A stretch of DNA of 64,000 nucleotides, from NCBI GenBank assembly GCA_965248155.1, contig CBDFIO010000002.1, forward strand, positions 124,001-188,000, given 5' to 3'. The DNA comes from RFSX01 sp965248155. Lineage in GTDB: Bacteria; Bacteroidota; Bacteroidia; Chitinophagales; Saprospiraceae. This document shows positions 28,701 to 36,442 of the stretch, in pieces; position 1 is the stretch's first letter; each line of letters starts with the position of its first letter. The position numbers and the translations under genes are program-made. The notes beneath the pieces are model-generated. The model did no database searches. It worked only from the letters and a program-made list of their open reading frames with translations, and was not told where the DNA came from.

Positions 28701-28831
28701 CCAACTGTACGGCTTGCCCGAAATGGGCCAATAAGGCGATAATTTAGATCCTGATAATTTTTCATATCTGAAGATTGACTGGTAAGTGGGCTAACAATAA
28801 TGAGGAATATATAAATAGTGATTGCTCGCAT
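25781..28831 (-). CDS. Secreted BNR/VPS10-type beta-propeller protein (sialidase-like fold)
   Basis: 1016 residues: signal peptide (TIYIFLIIVSPLTSQ), then many Asp-box repeats of the form SxDGGxxW (VDGGKNWQHI, TNGGDEWEKV, DDAGESWKLV, VDGGMSWTSI, TDGGENWKDV) forming one or two propellers over residues 25-720, then an Ig-like and a helical C-terminal part. Proteins of this layout in Bacteroidota are annotated as glycosyl hydrolase or sortilin-like, but catalytic sialidase residues are not evident. Co-transcribed with the DUF885-like gene. Confidence 0.8.
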   Translation of the reverse strand: MRAITIYIFLIIVSPLTSQSSDMKNYQDLNYRLIGPFRASRTVGAVGIPTQPNVFYMGVNNGGVWKTDDYGRTWNPIFDDAPTGSVGDLAVSPSHTDIIYVGTGEGLHRPDLSVGDGMFKSVDGGKNWQHIGLGDIQQIARVIVHPENPDIVFVAGLGHPYGANEMRGVFRTTNGGDEWEKVLYINHNTGSVQVEFDPVNPNIIYADMWEHQEGPWENAKFSGPNSGLYKSTDGGTSWRQLKKGLPTAKEGLGRIGVGIAPSNPNRIYATVDARVNGGVYRSDDAGESWKLVHKNYRVWGRGSDFAELKVHPLDENILYSGNIAAYKSVDGGMSWTSIKGAPGGDDYHRIWINPLQPDIMLFAADQGATITVNGGKSWSSWYNQPTAQMYHVTTDNQFPYWIYGGQQESGAIGIASRGNGGQISFRDWIGMGADEYAYLAPDPNDPNIVYGGRVIRFNKKTGQSQNVAPEILRSGDTRFLRTMPLMFHPADDKVLLFATNKLWKTRNGGHTWRTISPDLTRKQPEVPTSVGDFKVSNYETMPQRAIIYALAPSPLNKNIIWAGTDDGLVHITTDGGENWKDVTPSELSSWDKISQIDAGHFDENTAYIAVNAIRKDNMHPLVFKTRDKGASWQKICEGMNPNGPVNVVREDPKKEGLLFAGTEREVYYSINDGNDWKSLRLNMPATSIRDLLIHENDLVIGSHGRSIWILDEISPLRNQALSNNSEVPLLLEPSMATRVRHNMFSDTPLPPEEPTGKNPPDGAILDYILPKEAELVKLEIFDQKNKLIQWYSSDDPPIAVDTSLLPHPTYWIRPDQKVSTSAGHHRVIWDLRYREPAGTRKGFSIAAVYKDTPRGPLGPFVHPGIYTVKLTVDDKISSQMIQVRLDPRIDIKAEDLQQQTKLSLECYNNFNSLQAARDAIDRKMKEDGADLEKEIKENLQKLRGIGLPGDGDILYGSISKAPADKETLVSLQEKYLYMQVILQVADARPTESAVEAVLQLNERMDVLMNMYKLLLN

Positions 28832-28963
28832 TTTTTAAAGACTTTTGATATCGTATAGACAAGTTAGTTAAAAGATGAGAGCAATCTATGCAAGAATGCC
28901 GATCCTGAGAAGAACTTAAAATAGTAGTTTGAATAATAACAATCCTTCAGTTAAATTTACCTT

Positions 28964-30019
28964 ATGGATTCCAATCAGAACAAGCCTTGTTTCAATTGTC
29001 AGAAAGCATTACCTGAAAATGCTTTGTATTGTCCACAATGTGGGCAAAAAGATACCGATGGAAAGATTTCGATAAGAGAATTTTTCTCCAGCTTTCTTGA
29101 TACAGTTTTCAATCTTGATTCAAAATTTTTCAAGACCTTATTTCACATATTTATTCCTGCCAAATTAACCATCCAATACTTTCAAGGAAAGCATAAAACA
29201 TATTCGCACCCCCTACGCTTGTTTTTCGGTCTTGCCGTTATTCATATGGCGATCGTCGGCTACGTTGCCAATAAAAATATGGTCCTGGATAATTCAACAT
29301 TATCTCAAATGAAAACCAAAGTTTCTAATCAGGAGACATTTAGCTTGATCGACAGCTTTGAACTCCAGCACGACTCTTTGCTTGCGATGGAGAATGTGTC
29401 TCCAATCATTGACACGCTTAAATCTTTCATGCGACATAAGGGAAAATTAGGAGTTGATACAACGAGCGAAATGCCTATTCTAAGCTATCGTTTAGATAGC
29501 ATGAAATTCTCCCCTATTATGGTTAAGACGAATGATATAGCTGAACTATCGCCAGATTCAATCATTTCAAAGTATAAGATTACGGACAACTTTTCAAAGC
29601 TAATGTTGAATCAACAGATTAAAGCCCAGGACAATCCGAAATCTGTCATTCTCTTTGGAATAGGAAATATGATATGGATGCTGTTTATTCTGTTACCAGC
29701 AACCGCGCTTTTCATGAAAGTTTTATACATAAGAAGAAAATTCTTCTTTATTGAACATCTGGTTTTATTATATCATTGGCATGCCGTCTCTTTTGTATTT
29801 GCCAGTATTTACCTATTAATTTACAAATCAATTCCAGTTGGGTTTGTAGCATTGGTTGGTCTTTTGATAATACTGTTTGGATACCTGAGTATGAAAAAGT
29901 TTTACAAGCAGAATACCTGGAAAACATTATTGAAGTTTTTTCTTATACTCTCTTTCTATCAGACGGTGCTATTGTTTCTTGTGATGGTGACTTCTTTTAT
30001 TAGCCTTATGGTGTTTTGA
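28964..30019 (+). CDS. DUF3667 membrane protein with N-terminal zinc ribbon
   Basis: 351 residues. A CxxC...CxxC zinc ribbon (CFNCQKALPENALYCPQCGQ) opens the protein, followed by a conserved amphipathic block and about five transmembrane segments, the first near residue 85 and the last four in residues 230-350. A long polar loop lies between. This matches DUF3667 proteins of Bacteroidota, whose function is unknown. Monocistronic, divergent from the propeller gene. Confidence 0.82.
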   Translation: MDSNQNKPCFNCQKALPENALYCPQCGQKDTDGKISIREFFSSFLDTVFNLDSKFFKTLFHIFIPAKLTIQYFQGKHKTYSHPLRLFFGLAVIHMAIVGYVANKNMVLDNSTLSQMKTKVSNQETFSLIDSFELQHDSLLAMENVSPIIDTLKSFMRHKGKLGVDTTSEMPILSYRLDSMKFSPIMVKTNDIAELSPDSIISKYKITDNFSKLMLNQQIKAQDNPKSVILFGIGNMIWMLFILLPATALFMKVLYIRRKFFFIEHLVLLYHWHAVSFVFASIYLLIYKSIPVGFVALVGLLIILFGYLSMKKFYKQNTWKTLLKFFLILSFYQTVLLFLVMVTSFISLMVF

Positions 30020-30097
30020 TTTTTATTTCTTTCAGTAATATCTTTTTCTTGAATACATTTTATTTTTCTTCTCTTCTTTTTCATTGATGAAAACTTG

Positions 30098-30592
30098 CCT
30101 GCCGGCAGGAAGAGTACCAAAACCTCTAGACTGATTTTTCATCGATCATCTTCGCTTTCAATTCTTATATTTTCTTAATCTTCCTTTTGGCATTCCTTAA
30201 AAAAGATATTTTTCTATTTATCTGTTCTTTTAGCATTGCTCTAAAAGAACCAAAACATCTAGACTGACTTCTCATCGATCATCTTCGCTTTCAATTCTTA
30301 TATTCTAAAAACTCCTACTGACGCTTCGGTCAGCACTCAAACAGTTTAGAATATTACAGAATCTTCAAGCAGATGGTACCCGATTACAAAGTCTAGGTCG
30401 GTCTTCTTTATTCACATACCTCCTAACTTTCGTCATCTTTTAATGGACGTCAAATTATCAGTCGGTGGCGAAATTATTCCGTTACGGCTGGGGCTACGAA
30501 GTAGTGCCGAAGTAGGAATGGATGAATTGAGGATTTTTGTTGAGCTTGACGACATTAATTTGACTAGCGCTTCCTGCCTGCCGGCAGACAGG
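30098..30592. repeat. Repeat-rich spacer: 56-bp direct repeats, nested hairpin, CCTGCCGGCAGG palindromes
   Basis: The 774-bp gap (30020-30793) holds no convincing gene. It contains a GC-rich palindrome CCTGCCGGCAGG (30098-30109), with a second similar element (CTGCCGGCAG, 30578-30587). It also contains a 56-bp direct repeat at 30116-30171 and 30249-30304 (three mismatches, 133 bp apart), and a nested hairpin at 30302-30352 (outer ATTCTAAA/TTTAGAAT, inner CTGAC/GTCAG with GCTTCG loop). A 61-codon frame at 30443-30628 with GEIIPLRLGLRSSAEVG is likely part of the repeat, not a gene. Confidence 0.7.
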
Positions 30593-30793
30593 TTGGATAC
30601 TTTTATGGCAATGAAAAAAGTATTATAGAAATATGATAGAAAGAAGAGAAAAGTCTTTTCAAATCCAAAAGAACATATAAAAAATAAATTCTATTAAGAA
30701 TTGTAATTGATCATAGAATCAATAAAGCTTATTTTTGTATGAAAGCTTTCCTTATAGAAATTGCACAAACTTTAATAGTTAAAATCAATTCTT

Positions 30794-31063
30794 ATGAAGA
30801 AGTATAAATTTTGTCAAAGTTGTGGATATCCATTAAAAAAGGACAAGAAAGATGGAGGTTCTGAAGCCGATGGTTCCATTAGTGAAAAGTATTGTTCTAT
30901 GTGTTACGAAGATGGAGCATTCTTATCTCCTCCTGAAGTTGACACTGCTGAAAAAATGCAAAAATTCTGTATTCAAGAAATGAAAAAAGATGGAATGAAT
31001 CCATTCATTGCCTGGTTAGCAACACGGGGAATGTCAAGACTTGAAAGATGGAAAAGCAATTAG
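30794..31063 (+). CDS. Small zinc-ribbon protein
   Basis: 89 residues. CxxC (FCQSCGYPL) and CxxC (YCSMCYEDG) pairs form a zinc ribbon of the putative-zinc-ribbon type. The second half is helical with conserved MNPFIAWLATRGMSRLERWK. The function is unknown; such proteins are often transferred singly. It lies 25 bp before the methyltransferase gene, on the same strand. Confidence 0.8.
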   Translation: MKKYKFCQSCGYPLKKDKKDGGSEADGSISEKYCSMCYEDGAFLSPPEVDTAEKMQKFCIQEMKKDGMNPFIAWLATRGMSRLERWKSN

Positions 31064-31088
31064 CGTATTAATGCAACAAAATAAATAA

Positions 31089-31736
31089 TTGAAAAGAACG
31101 CATCTCTTTGAATTTGAAGACTTGGATTGGTTTCCAAGTTATATAAGAGATGGAGGTACTGATTTTCTAGGATTTATTCTTAAAATATCTAATTTCTATA
31201 GTCCTGCTGCTGCGCTGCTAAATCAAGCTATCATTAACATTGGTCATAGTACCATTCTGGATTTATGCTCAGGAAACGGTGATACGGTCAAGTTCATTGA
31301 TGGAAGACTGAATCCCGAACTAAACATAGAATTTATTTTGTCAGACAAGTTCCCAAACATCAATGCCTACAAGAAAGTAAAAACTGAGTCCAAAAATAGA
31401 ATCCAACATCTTAATTCTCCATTAGATGTTTTAGACATGAATGATGATATAGATGCATTCAGAACAATGTTTGCTGCTATTCACCATTTTAAAGAAGTGG
31501 AAGTCAAGCATATATTGAAGCAAATTATTCAAAGGAAATCGCCCATCGCAATTTTTGATTGTGGGGATAAACATATACTCACCTTGATCGGTATACTAAT
31601 ATTCCACCCTATTCTATTTTTATTTTTGACGCCATTCATCAGACCATTCAATTTGAGTAGATTATTTTTCACCTACTTGATCCCACTAATTCCTCTCTAT
31701 ACGATATGGGATGGAGTTGTATCCATTATGATCTGA
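31089..31736 (+). pseudogene. Class I SAM-dependent methyltransferase-like gene, 3' end replaced by an IS3 fragment
   Basis: 215 codons from a TTG start at 31089; no better ATG exists upstream in frame. A Rossmann motif I is visible (TILDLCSGNGDT, about residues 56-67), with motif post-I (FILSDKFPN) and AIHHF further on. Two hydrophobic segments near the C-terminus are usual for this membrane-linked subgroup. The native frame ends near TIWDGVVS. From 31724 the DNA is IS3 sequence, and the last codons and stop come from it, so the C-terminus is lost. Confidence 0.7.
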
Positions 31737-31852
31737 TATCTGCCGCAGATGAATTTAAAGACAAAACAACAACTGTCAATCAAATGTGGCAAACTGATTT
31801 TACTTATTTCAAAATCATTGGCTGGAGATGGTATTACCTATCGACTATATTA
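31724..31852 (+). mobile_element. 129-bp internal fragment of the IS3-family element
   Basis: Corresponds to an internal part of orfB (from the HYDLISAADEF codons to just after LSTIL), nearly identical to the complete copies with one coding change (Gly to Arg in GWGWYY). Left edge in the methyltransferase gene, right edge at the IS982 end. It has neither terminal repeat, so it is a deletion or recombination scar. Confidence 0.88.
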
Positions 31853-32885
31853 ACGTGAGTTCGATGTAAGACTAGGCCAAAAGGAGCTGTTTGGTATCGA
31901 CCAGATCCTTATAAATGGAGGGTTTAGATTCTTTAAACCCGTAGGCACAAAGTCCACCAAGTATATTGACGAAAAATCCGGCAAAGGAACGATGCCTTGT
32001 ATGTTCGATCTGTGAAATATTTTTGAGTTGGTCAATAATGGTTTCAGAGATAGCACGTTTTCGGAGCAGAAGAGCATCCTGTAGGGGTGTAATCATTTTG
32101 GATTTCATATTCCGTCTCAACTTAGTAATCAAATGAATACCTCTCAAGAAAAGAGTGTCAAAGATTTGCTTGTTGACAATATAGCCTTTATCACCGAACA
32201 ACCGGCCATAGACCTTCTTCATAAACCGTTTACACTTCAATACGGCATTATCATGCACATTGCCCGGAGTGAGTTGAAAATCAATCACTTCGCCCCGGTC
32301 ATTATGAACCAGATGAAGTTTGAAACCATAAAACCAACCCTTTGAAGTCTTGCCTCGTTTGGCCAGTCCAGCAAACACCTTGTGGGAATGAATCCTTCGA
32401 TTGTGACAGACCCGGATACTGGTTGAATCAATAAAGGATATCCCACTACATTTACCCATTCGGTACATCTTTACAAACAAGGCTAATGGTAGGACCGCTT
32501 TGGTTTGCAACTCCACCATCCGATTATAAGATACCAGATTGGGAAAATAGCCGCGCATATGTTGGCAGACATGATTCTGGTAAAAGTGCTTAAAGCAACG
32601 GTATCCACTCATATGAAAAAATACGATGATACTCATCACCTCGCTCATGGATAACCTGCAGGTACGATTCCGTCGATTTTTCTTTCCCTCTAGGGTATGA
32701 GATTTTAAAAAGTAATCAAAATCGGTGAAAAAATCATCGAAAGCACAGAAAATTGCAATAATTTGACTATCTTTCATAGTAGAGCTTTTTTGTTTTAATT
32801 AATTGATTATCAACTATTAAGATAAACAAAATTGCTCTTTCTTTTTATCCTATTTTTCCACTTCCTTACGTCGAACTCACGTTAA
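31850..32885 (-). mobile_element. IS982-family element (about 1.03 kb, complete)
   Basis: Ends are inverted repeats ACGTGAGTTCGATGTAAG (from 31853) and its complement ending at 32882, with one mismatch in 18. The match extends outward by TTA/TAA to 31850 and 32885, so the exact tip is uncertain. It contains one transposase gene. The left flank is the IS3 fragment but the right flank does not continue that sequence, so the insertion was followed by a rearrangement. Confidence 0.9.
31872..32777 (-). CDS. IS982-family transposase
   Basis: 301 residues. The DDE core is visible as GISFIDSTSIRVC (first Asp), LFGDKGYI (second Asp) and KRAISETIIDQLKN (Glu), all as in IS982. The N-terminal CRLSMSEVMSIIVFFHMSGYRCFKHFY block is also typical. 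Full length and apparently intact. Confidence 0.92.
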   Translation of the reverse strand: MKDSQIIAIFCAFDDFFTDFDYFLKSHTLEGKKNRRNRTCRLSMSEVMSIIVFFHMSGYRCFKHFYQNHVCQHMRGYFPNLVSYNRMVELQTKAVLPLALFVKMYRMGKCSGISFIDSTSIRVCHNRRIHSHKVFAGLAKRGKTSKGWFYGFKLHLVHNDRGEVIDFQLTPGNVHDNAVLKCKRFMKKVYGRLFGDKGYIVNKQIFDTLFLRGIHLITKLRRNMKSKMITPLQDALLLRKRAISETIIDQLKNISQIEHTRHRSFAGFFVNILGGLCAYGFKESKPSIYKDLVDTKQLLLA

Positions 32886-32900
32886 ATTAAATAATGTGCA

Positions 32901-33749
32901 ATGAGTAGTCTAACATATAAAGAGCAAGTGAAATTGGAGAATCTTTTCGAAATGGGGAATGGTCTTGTTCTTCGTTTTTCTGATAAATCATTAAGAGATT
33001 TTATCATTTCGGAAATAGGGATAGATATCCAAGACGAGAAATATAATTACAAGTCTGGATCTAAGGCAAATCGCATTAGAGGTTTCTGGAAGGTTGAATC
33101 AGATATCAATGTTGCTAGGTTGTGTGACAACTTATTAGATTTTTGGTATGATCAAGTTAATGGAGGACAACGCATGCTCAAAGAAGGAGAAGAGTATTTA
33201 TATGAAGAGGGCAAAAAAATAGTTGAACGCTTAAAGTCAGGTACTCCTGTTGAAAATATTGACGCTATTACGGCAAACAATGATGAGCAAGATTTTAACG
33301 TGCTAGCAAAAAAGATTAGAGAAGATATAGAACAAAACCATCCAGAAGCAGCACTTGATCGTCTTCATACATTCGGCACAAGATATTTTCGTGAATTGTG
33401 TGATAAACATGGTTATCCTTACGATAAGAACACGCCTCTTCAAAATTTAGTAGGAGGATACGTGAAAGTGGTTTCTGGAAATGGGACAGTTGAGTCAGAG
33501 GCATCTAAAAGAATATTAAAAAATTCTATTAGTATTTTGGACGCTTTAAATGATGTCAGAAACAACAAAAGTTTTGCTCACGCAAATAAAATCTTGAACT
33601 ATGATGAGAGTCTTTTAATCTTTCAGAATGTGTCAACGACCATCAGCTTCATTGAAAAAATAGAAAGTCCGAAAAGAGAAGTTGCAATACCATTGGATAA
33701 AGAAGATGATTTAGGTGACGGTGATTGGACTTTTTTTAAAAAAAACTAA
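32901..33749 (+). CDS. Abortive-infection family protein with HEPN-type motif
   Basis: 282 residues. The N-terminal part (about 15-85) has LRFSDKSLRDFIISEIGIDI and a GSKANRIRGFW segment. The C-terminal part (about 135-250) is helical and carries R220-N-x5-H227 (DVRNNKSFAHAN), an R-x6-H signature of HEPN ribonuclease-like proteins and of the Abi_C family. Such proteins cause phage abortive infection, probably by RNA cleavage, but activity here is inferred. It starts 15 bp after the IS982 end, so its own promoter may have been lost or replaced. A small gene follows 28 bp downstream. Confidence 0.75.
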   Translation: MSSLTYKEQVKLENLFEMGNGLVLRFSDKSLRDFIISEIGIDIQDEKYNYKSGSKANRIRGFWKVESDINVARLCDNLLDFWYDQVNGGQRMLKEGEEYLYEEGKKIVERLKSGTPVENIDAITANNDEQDFNVLAKKIREDIEQNHPEAALDRLHTFGTRYFRELCDKHGYPYDKNTPLQNLVGGYVKVVSGNGTVESEASKRILKNSISILDALNDVRNNKSFAHANKILNYDESLLIFQNVSTTISFIEKIESPKREVAIPLDKEDDLGDGDWTFFKKN

Positions 33750-33777
33750 CCCTTACCTTAGACTAAAAGGGCACTTC

Positions 33778-33960
33778 ATGTTTGATTACTATGAAAAAGG
33801 GTATAATGATGGGTTTAATCATGCCAAGGTGGGTAAATCTAAGAATTACGCTAAAGGAATTCCTATTTTAAGTTCGCTTGTAACAAGCAAGGCTGTTGAT
33901 ACATATATTGAAGGATATGATAGTGGCTACAGGGAAGGGCAAAAAAAGAAGTATCACTAA
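33778..33960 (+). CDS. Small Gly/Tyr-repeat protein downstream of the Abi gene
   Basis: 60 residues from ATG 33778; an upstream frame overlapping the Abi gene is less likely. It has two YxxGYxxG-like units (YYEKGYNDGF near the start, YIEGYDSGYREGQ near the end) and a basic tail, with no signal peptide. I recognise no family. Its distance to the Abi gene suggests co-transcription, so it may be an immunity or accessory protein; this is speculation. Confidence 0.5.
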   Translation: MFDYYEKGYNDGFNHAKVGKSKNYAKGIPILSSLVTSKAVDTYIEGYDSGYREGQKKKYH

Positions 33961-34588
33961 GGAGCTTGATATTTTTTGAAAAATAGATATGGTTTTTGTA
34001 TTTATTTCTATTAATAAAAATGAAAACGATATTTATTCTCATTTGAAAAAAGGTTATCCCTGTTTCCAATTTTATTTGGGTGATTCGATCATGGTTTCAA
34101 TCGAAGGTACCCACCGATCTTCGGGAAACAAAGACTATTGTATATTCTGTTAGGACGTGATTTGTCGGGAGATTAGACCAATCTCAAAATGGTATTTTTC
34201 ACACAGAGATTGTAACCTCAAACCTTTGAGGTTACAAAGCAATTGATCACTCCAAGAGCTACGAAGATGCACTTAAAGTTCATGATATAGAAGTGGCAAA
34301 GTTGAGTTAGAAAAACCCAAGGTTTTATTTGACTTTCAATAATTTCCTCTCTTACGAACAACGTTACGAAAAGACCATGGAGAGACTACAAAAATTTCTT
34401 TATCGAGAGAGAATTCATCCAAGCTTCCGCTAATTTGGTCCGGTACTATAATAATAAAAAAACTTGTAACCTATGTTTCTTACTTTCTATCTTGAATAAT
34501 ATGAAAACGAAACGATCACCAACAAAAACTAAAAAAACATTAAAACATTTTTTAGAATGGTCGTCAGACCACACACCAATCTCTTTTA
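33961..34588. other. Degenerate stretch between the Abi cluster and the integrase remnant
   Basis: No intact gene. It holds broken coding-like pieces, for example SYEDALKVHDIEVAKL around 34254-34305, and a 36-codon frame at 34501-34608 (MKTKRSPTKTKK...). This looks like decayed mobile-element DNA. Confidence 0.5.
34211..34238. repeat. 28-bp near-perfect palindrome
   Basis: TTGTAACCTCAAA (34211-34223) and its exact complement (34226-34238) are separated by CC only. It is too tight for a normal RNA hairpin loop without fraying and has no U-run. It could be a protein-binding site or the scar of an inverted-repeat element. Confidence 0.6.
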
Positions 34589-34780
34589 ATGATATGGTTG
34601 CAGCTTAGAATTTTCTATCTTATTAGATGTTACAAAATCTTCATTATGGACTACAAAAGAGGTTCAGTTCCTATTACTCAAGTCCAAGTTTGGTTAGGAC
34701 ACGCATACCTAAGCACTACTTCAATTTATGTAAATGTAAGGAGGATTGAAGAAAGGAAATTAGCGAAAAGGTTATGGTAA
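34589..34780 (+). pseudogene. C-terminal remnant of a tyrosine recombinase (integrase)
   Basis: About 40 residues, from VPITQVQVWLGHAYLSTTSIYVNV to the stop at 34780, match the end of phage-type integrases: the WLGH motif and the nucleophilic Tyr in SIYVNV. The catalytic Arg and the first HxxR box are missing upstream. It marks a former integrative element next to the Abi gene. Confidence 0.72.
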
Positions 34781-34816
34781 TAGACTCATTTTAAAAACTC
34801 GATTTCAACTAAATGC

Positions 34817-36334
34817 TCATTCTACAATAAACCTTGAAGTATAAATATGGCCTAATGAATCAGTGCCTTTAATAAAGTACATTCCTGAGTATAGATTATT
34901 TGTTTCGAATAAAATTGTATGACCATTGTTAAAAGACTTGTACTGCTTAATAATTTCTCCTTTAACATTGAAAATCTCAATATTCATTAACTTGTCTTCA
35001 GATTGCTTAATATATAATATTCCATTTGTTGGGTTCGGAAATATTTTTAATGATGGGTGTTCAATAAGAAAACTTGTTGAAACTCCTGCAGTATCGAGCT
35101 CTCCATCTTTGTTTATTTTCAACAATATTGATCTCGCCCAGGGAAGATCATTGTCAGTTGCATCAAAATAGAGACTTTGACCTACCGCCAAATATCCTTC
35201 GTCTGAAGTTGCAATTACATCATTAAATTGCTCGACAATACGATGACTGTGTCTATAACTGAATGTTTTTTTCCAAATGCTATCCCCATCATATGATATT
35301 TTAGCTATTGAGGCTGTTGCTATTAATGTATCAGCGATATCATCATTTTGGGAACTTTCACTGCCTACAATTATGTAACCATCTTTCTCTTGGGATTCTA
35401 TTACATTTTTCCATCTACCCCAACCATCAATATTATTAGTGTTATTACCAATCCTTTTAGTCCATATGTGATTACCTGAAGAATCAAATCTAGAGATTGT
35501 GGGATAATTTATAGTCAGGTCTTCAGAGATTTTATCAAGTTCAATCCCGGTGCACAAAATATTATCAAATTGATCAATACACATACCTTGATCCAGAGAT
35601 ATATTTGTTTCTTGTCCGGTTCCTAAAGTAGAAGATAAAACATTTAAATCTTCATCAATAAACATGAAGTACATGAGGTCTTTTTCATATTCACCTGGTA
35701 TTGATTCTCTACATTGAACGATAATATTTCCTTTTGAATTTAATAGTATGTTATGTGCAGAATTAAAGCGATCCGGATTGTGGACATCATGAAATGATTG
35801 TACTGCATCATTTTGAATAGAAAGCAGTGCTATGTCCAGATCAATATTGCTATTTATATAATTACGCCCACAAATTAGAATTTTATCTTTGTTTCTATTA
35901 AAAGTAAATCCATGAGGACTGAAGTCATATTGAATTTGATCAATTGTATGGCTTATCCAAACTGAGTCATTATCAAAATTGTAATGAAAGATTTTTGTCT
36001 TACTATTGAAGTTACCCAGATTGTAAATCCCGAGTTCATCTGACAATGTGTGATTGGTGAAAGATAATATCGGAATAGTGTCATTCTTTTCTGTTAACTT
36101 CTTTAGAAAATTTCCATCAAGATCATATATAGATGCAAATGCCGTCCATCTTCCAATTTCGGAATCAAAATATTGACCTGAAATATAAAAGTTATCATTT
36201 TTCTCAATTACCTGATAAGTTGTATTGGGTTCATTTGGATCTAAAGCTAAATCCTTTTTAAATCCATATTGTCCATGTATTGAATTGATAAAAAAGAATA
36301 CCAAACAGAATGAAAATTGAATCTTTGAAATCAT
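34817..36334 (-). CDS. T9SS type A sorting domain protein
   Basis: 505 residues. The signal peptide (FSFCLVFFFINSIHGQ) is followed by a beta-rich body of about seven repeats resembling a propeller (WTKRIG..., GDSIWKKTF..., LLKINKDGELD). The type A sorting domain occupies about the last 75 residues (IFPNPTNGILYI ... GMYFIKG). The cargo is thus secreted across the outer membrane by the type IX system and probably anchored to the surface. Ligand or activity unknown. Confidence 0.88.
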   Translation of the reverse strand: MISKIQFSFCLVFFFINSIHGQYGFKKDLALDPNEPNTTYQVIEKNDNFYISGQYFDSEIGRWTAFASIYDLDGNFLKKLTEKNDTIPILSFTNHTLSDELGIYNLGNFNSKTKIFHYNFDNDSVWISHTIDQIQYDFSPHGFTFNRNKDKILICGRNYINSNIDLDIALLSIQNDAVQSFHDVHNPDRFNSAHNILLNSKGNIIVQCRESIPGEYEKDLMYFMFIDEDLNVLSSTLGTGQETNISLDQGMCIDQFDNILCTGIELDKISEDLTINYPTISRFDSSGNHIWTKRIGNNTNNIDGWGRWKNVIESQEKDGYIIVGSESSQNDDIADTLIATASIAKISYDGDSIWKKTFSYRHSHRIVEQFNDVIATSDEGYLAVGQSLYFDATDNDLPWARSILLKINKDGELDTAGVSTSFLIEHPSLKIFPNPTNGILYIKQSEDKLMNIEIFNVKGEIIKQYKSFNNGHTILFETNNLYSGMYFIKGTDSLGHIYTSRFIVE

Positions 36335-36442
36335 GAGCTAAAAGATAACAATCTAAAATCAAATTATGAGCAATTAACAAGACAAAAGACCTTATCCGTA
36401 ATCAAATATGAACAAGGTCTTGTCTCGTTTTCTTATGAATGA

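Noticed and set aside
30443..30628. 61-codon frame as a gene
   Set aside because: It overlaps a palindromic repeat, has no start context, and the peptide looks like read-through of repeated intergenic DNA.
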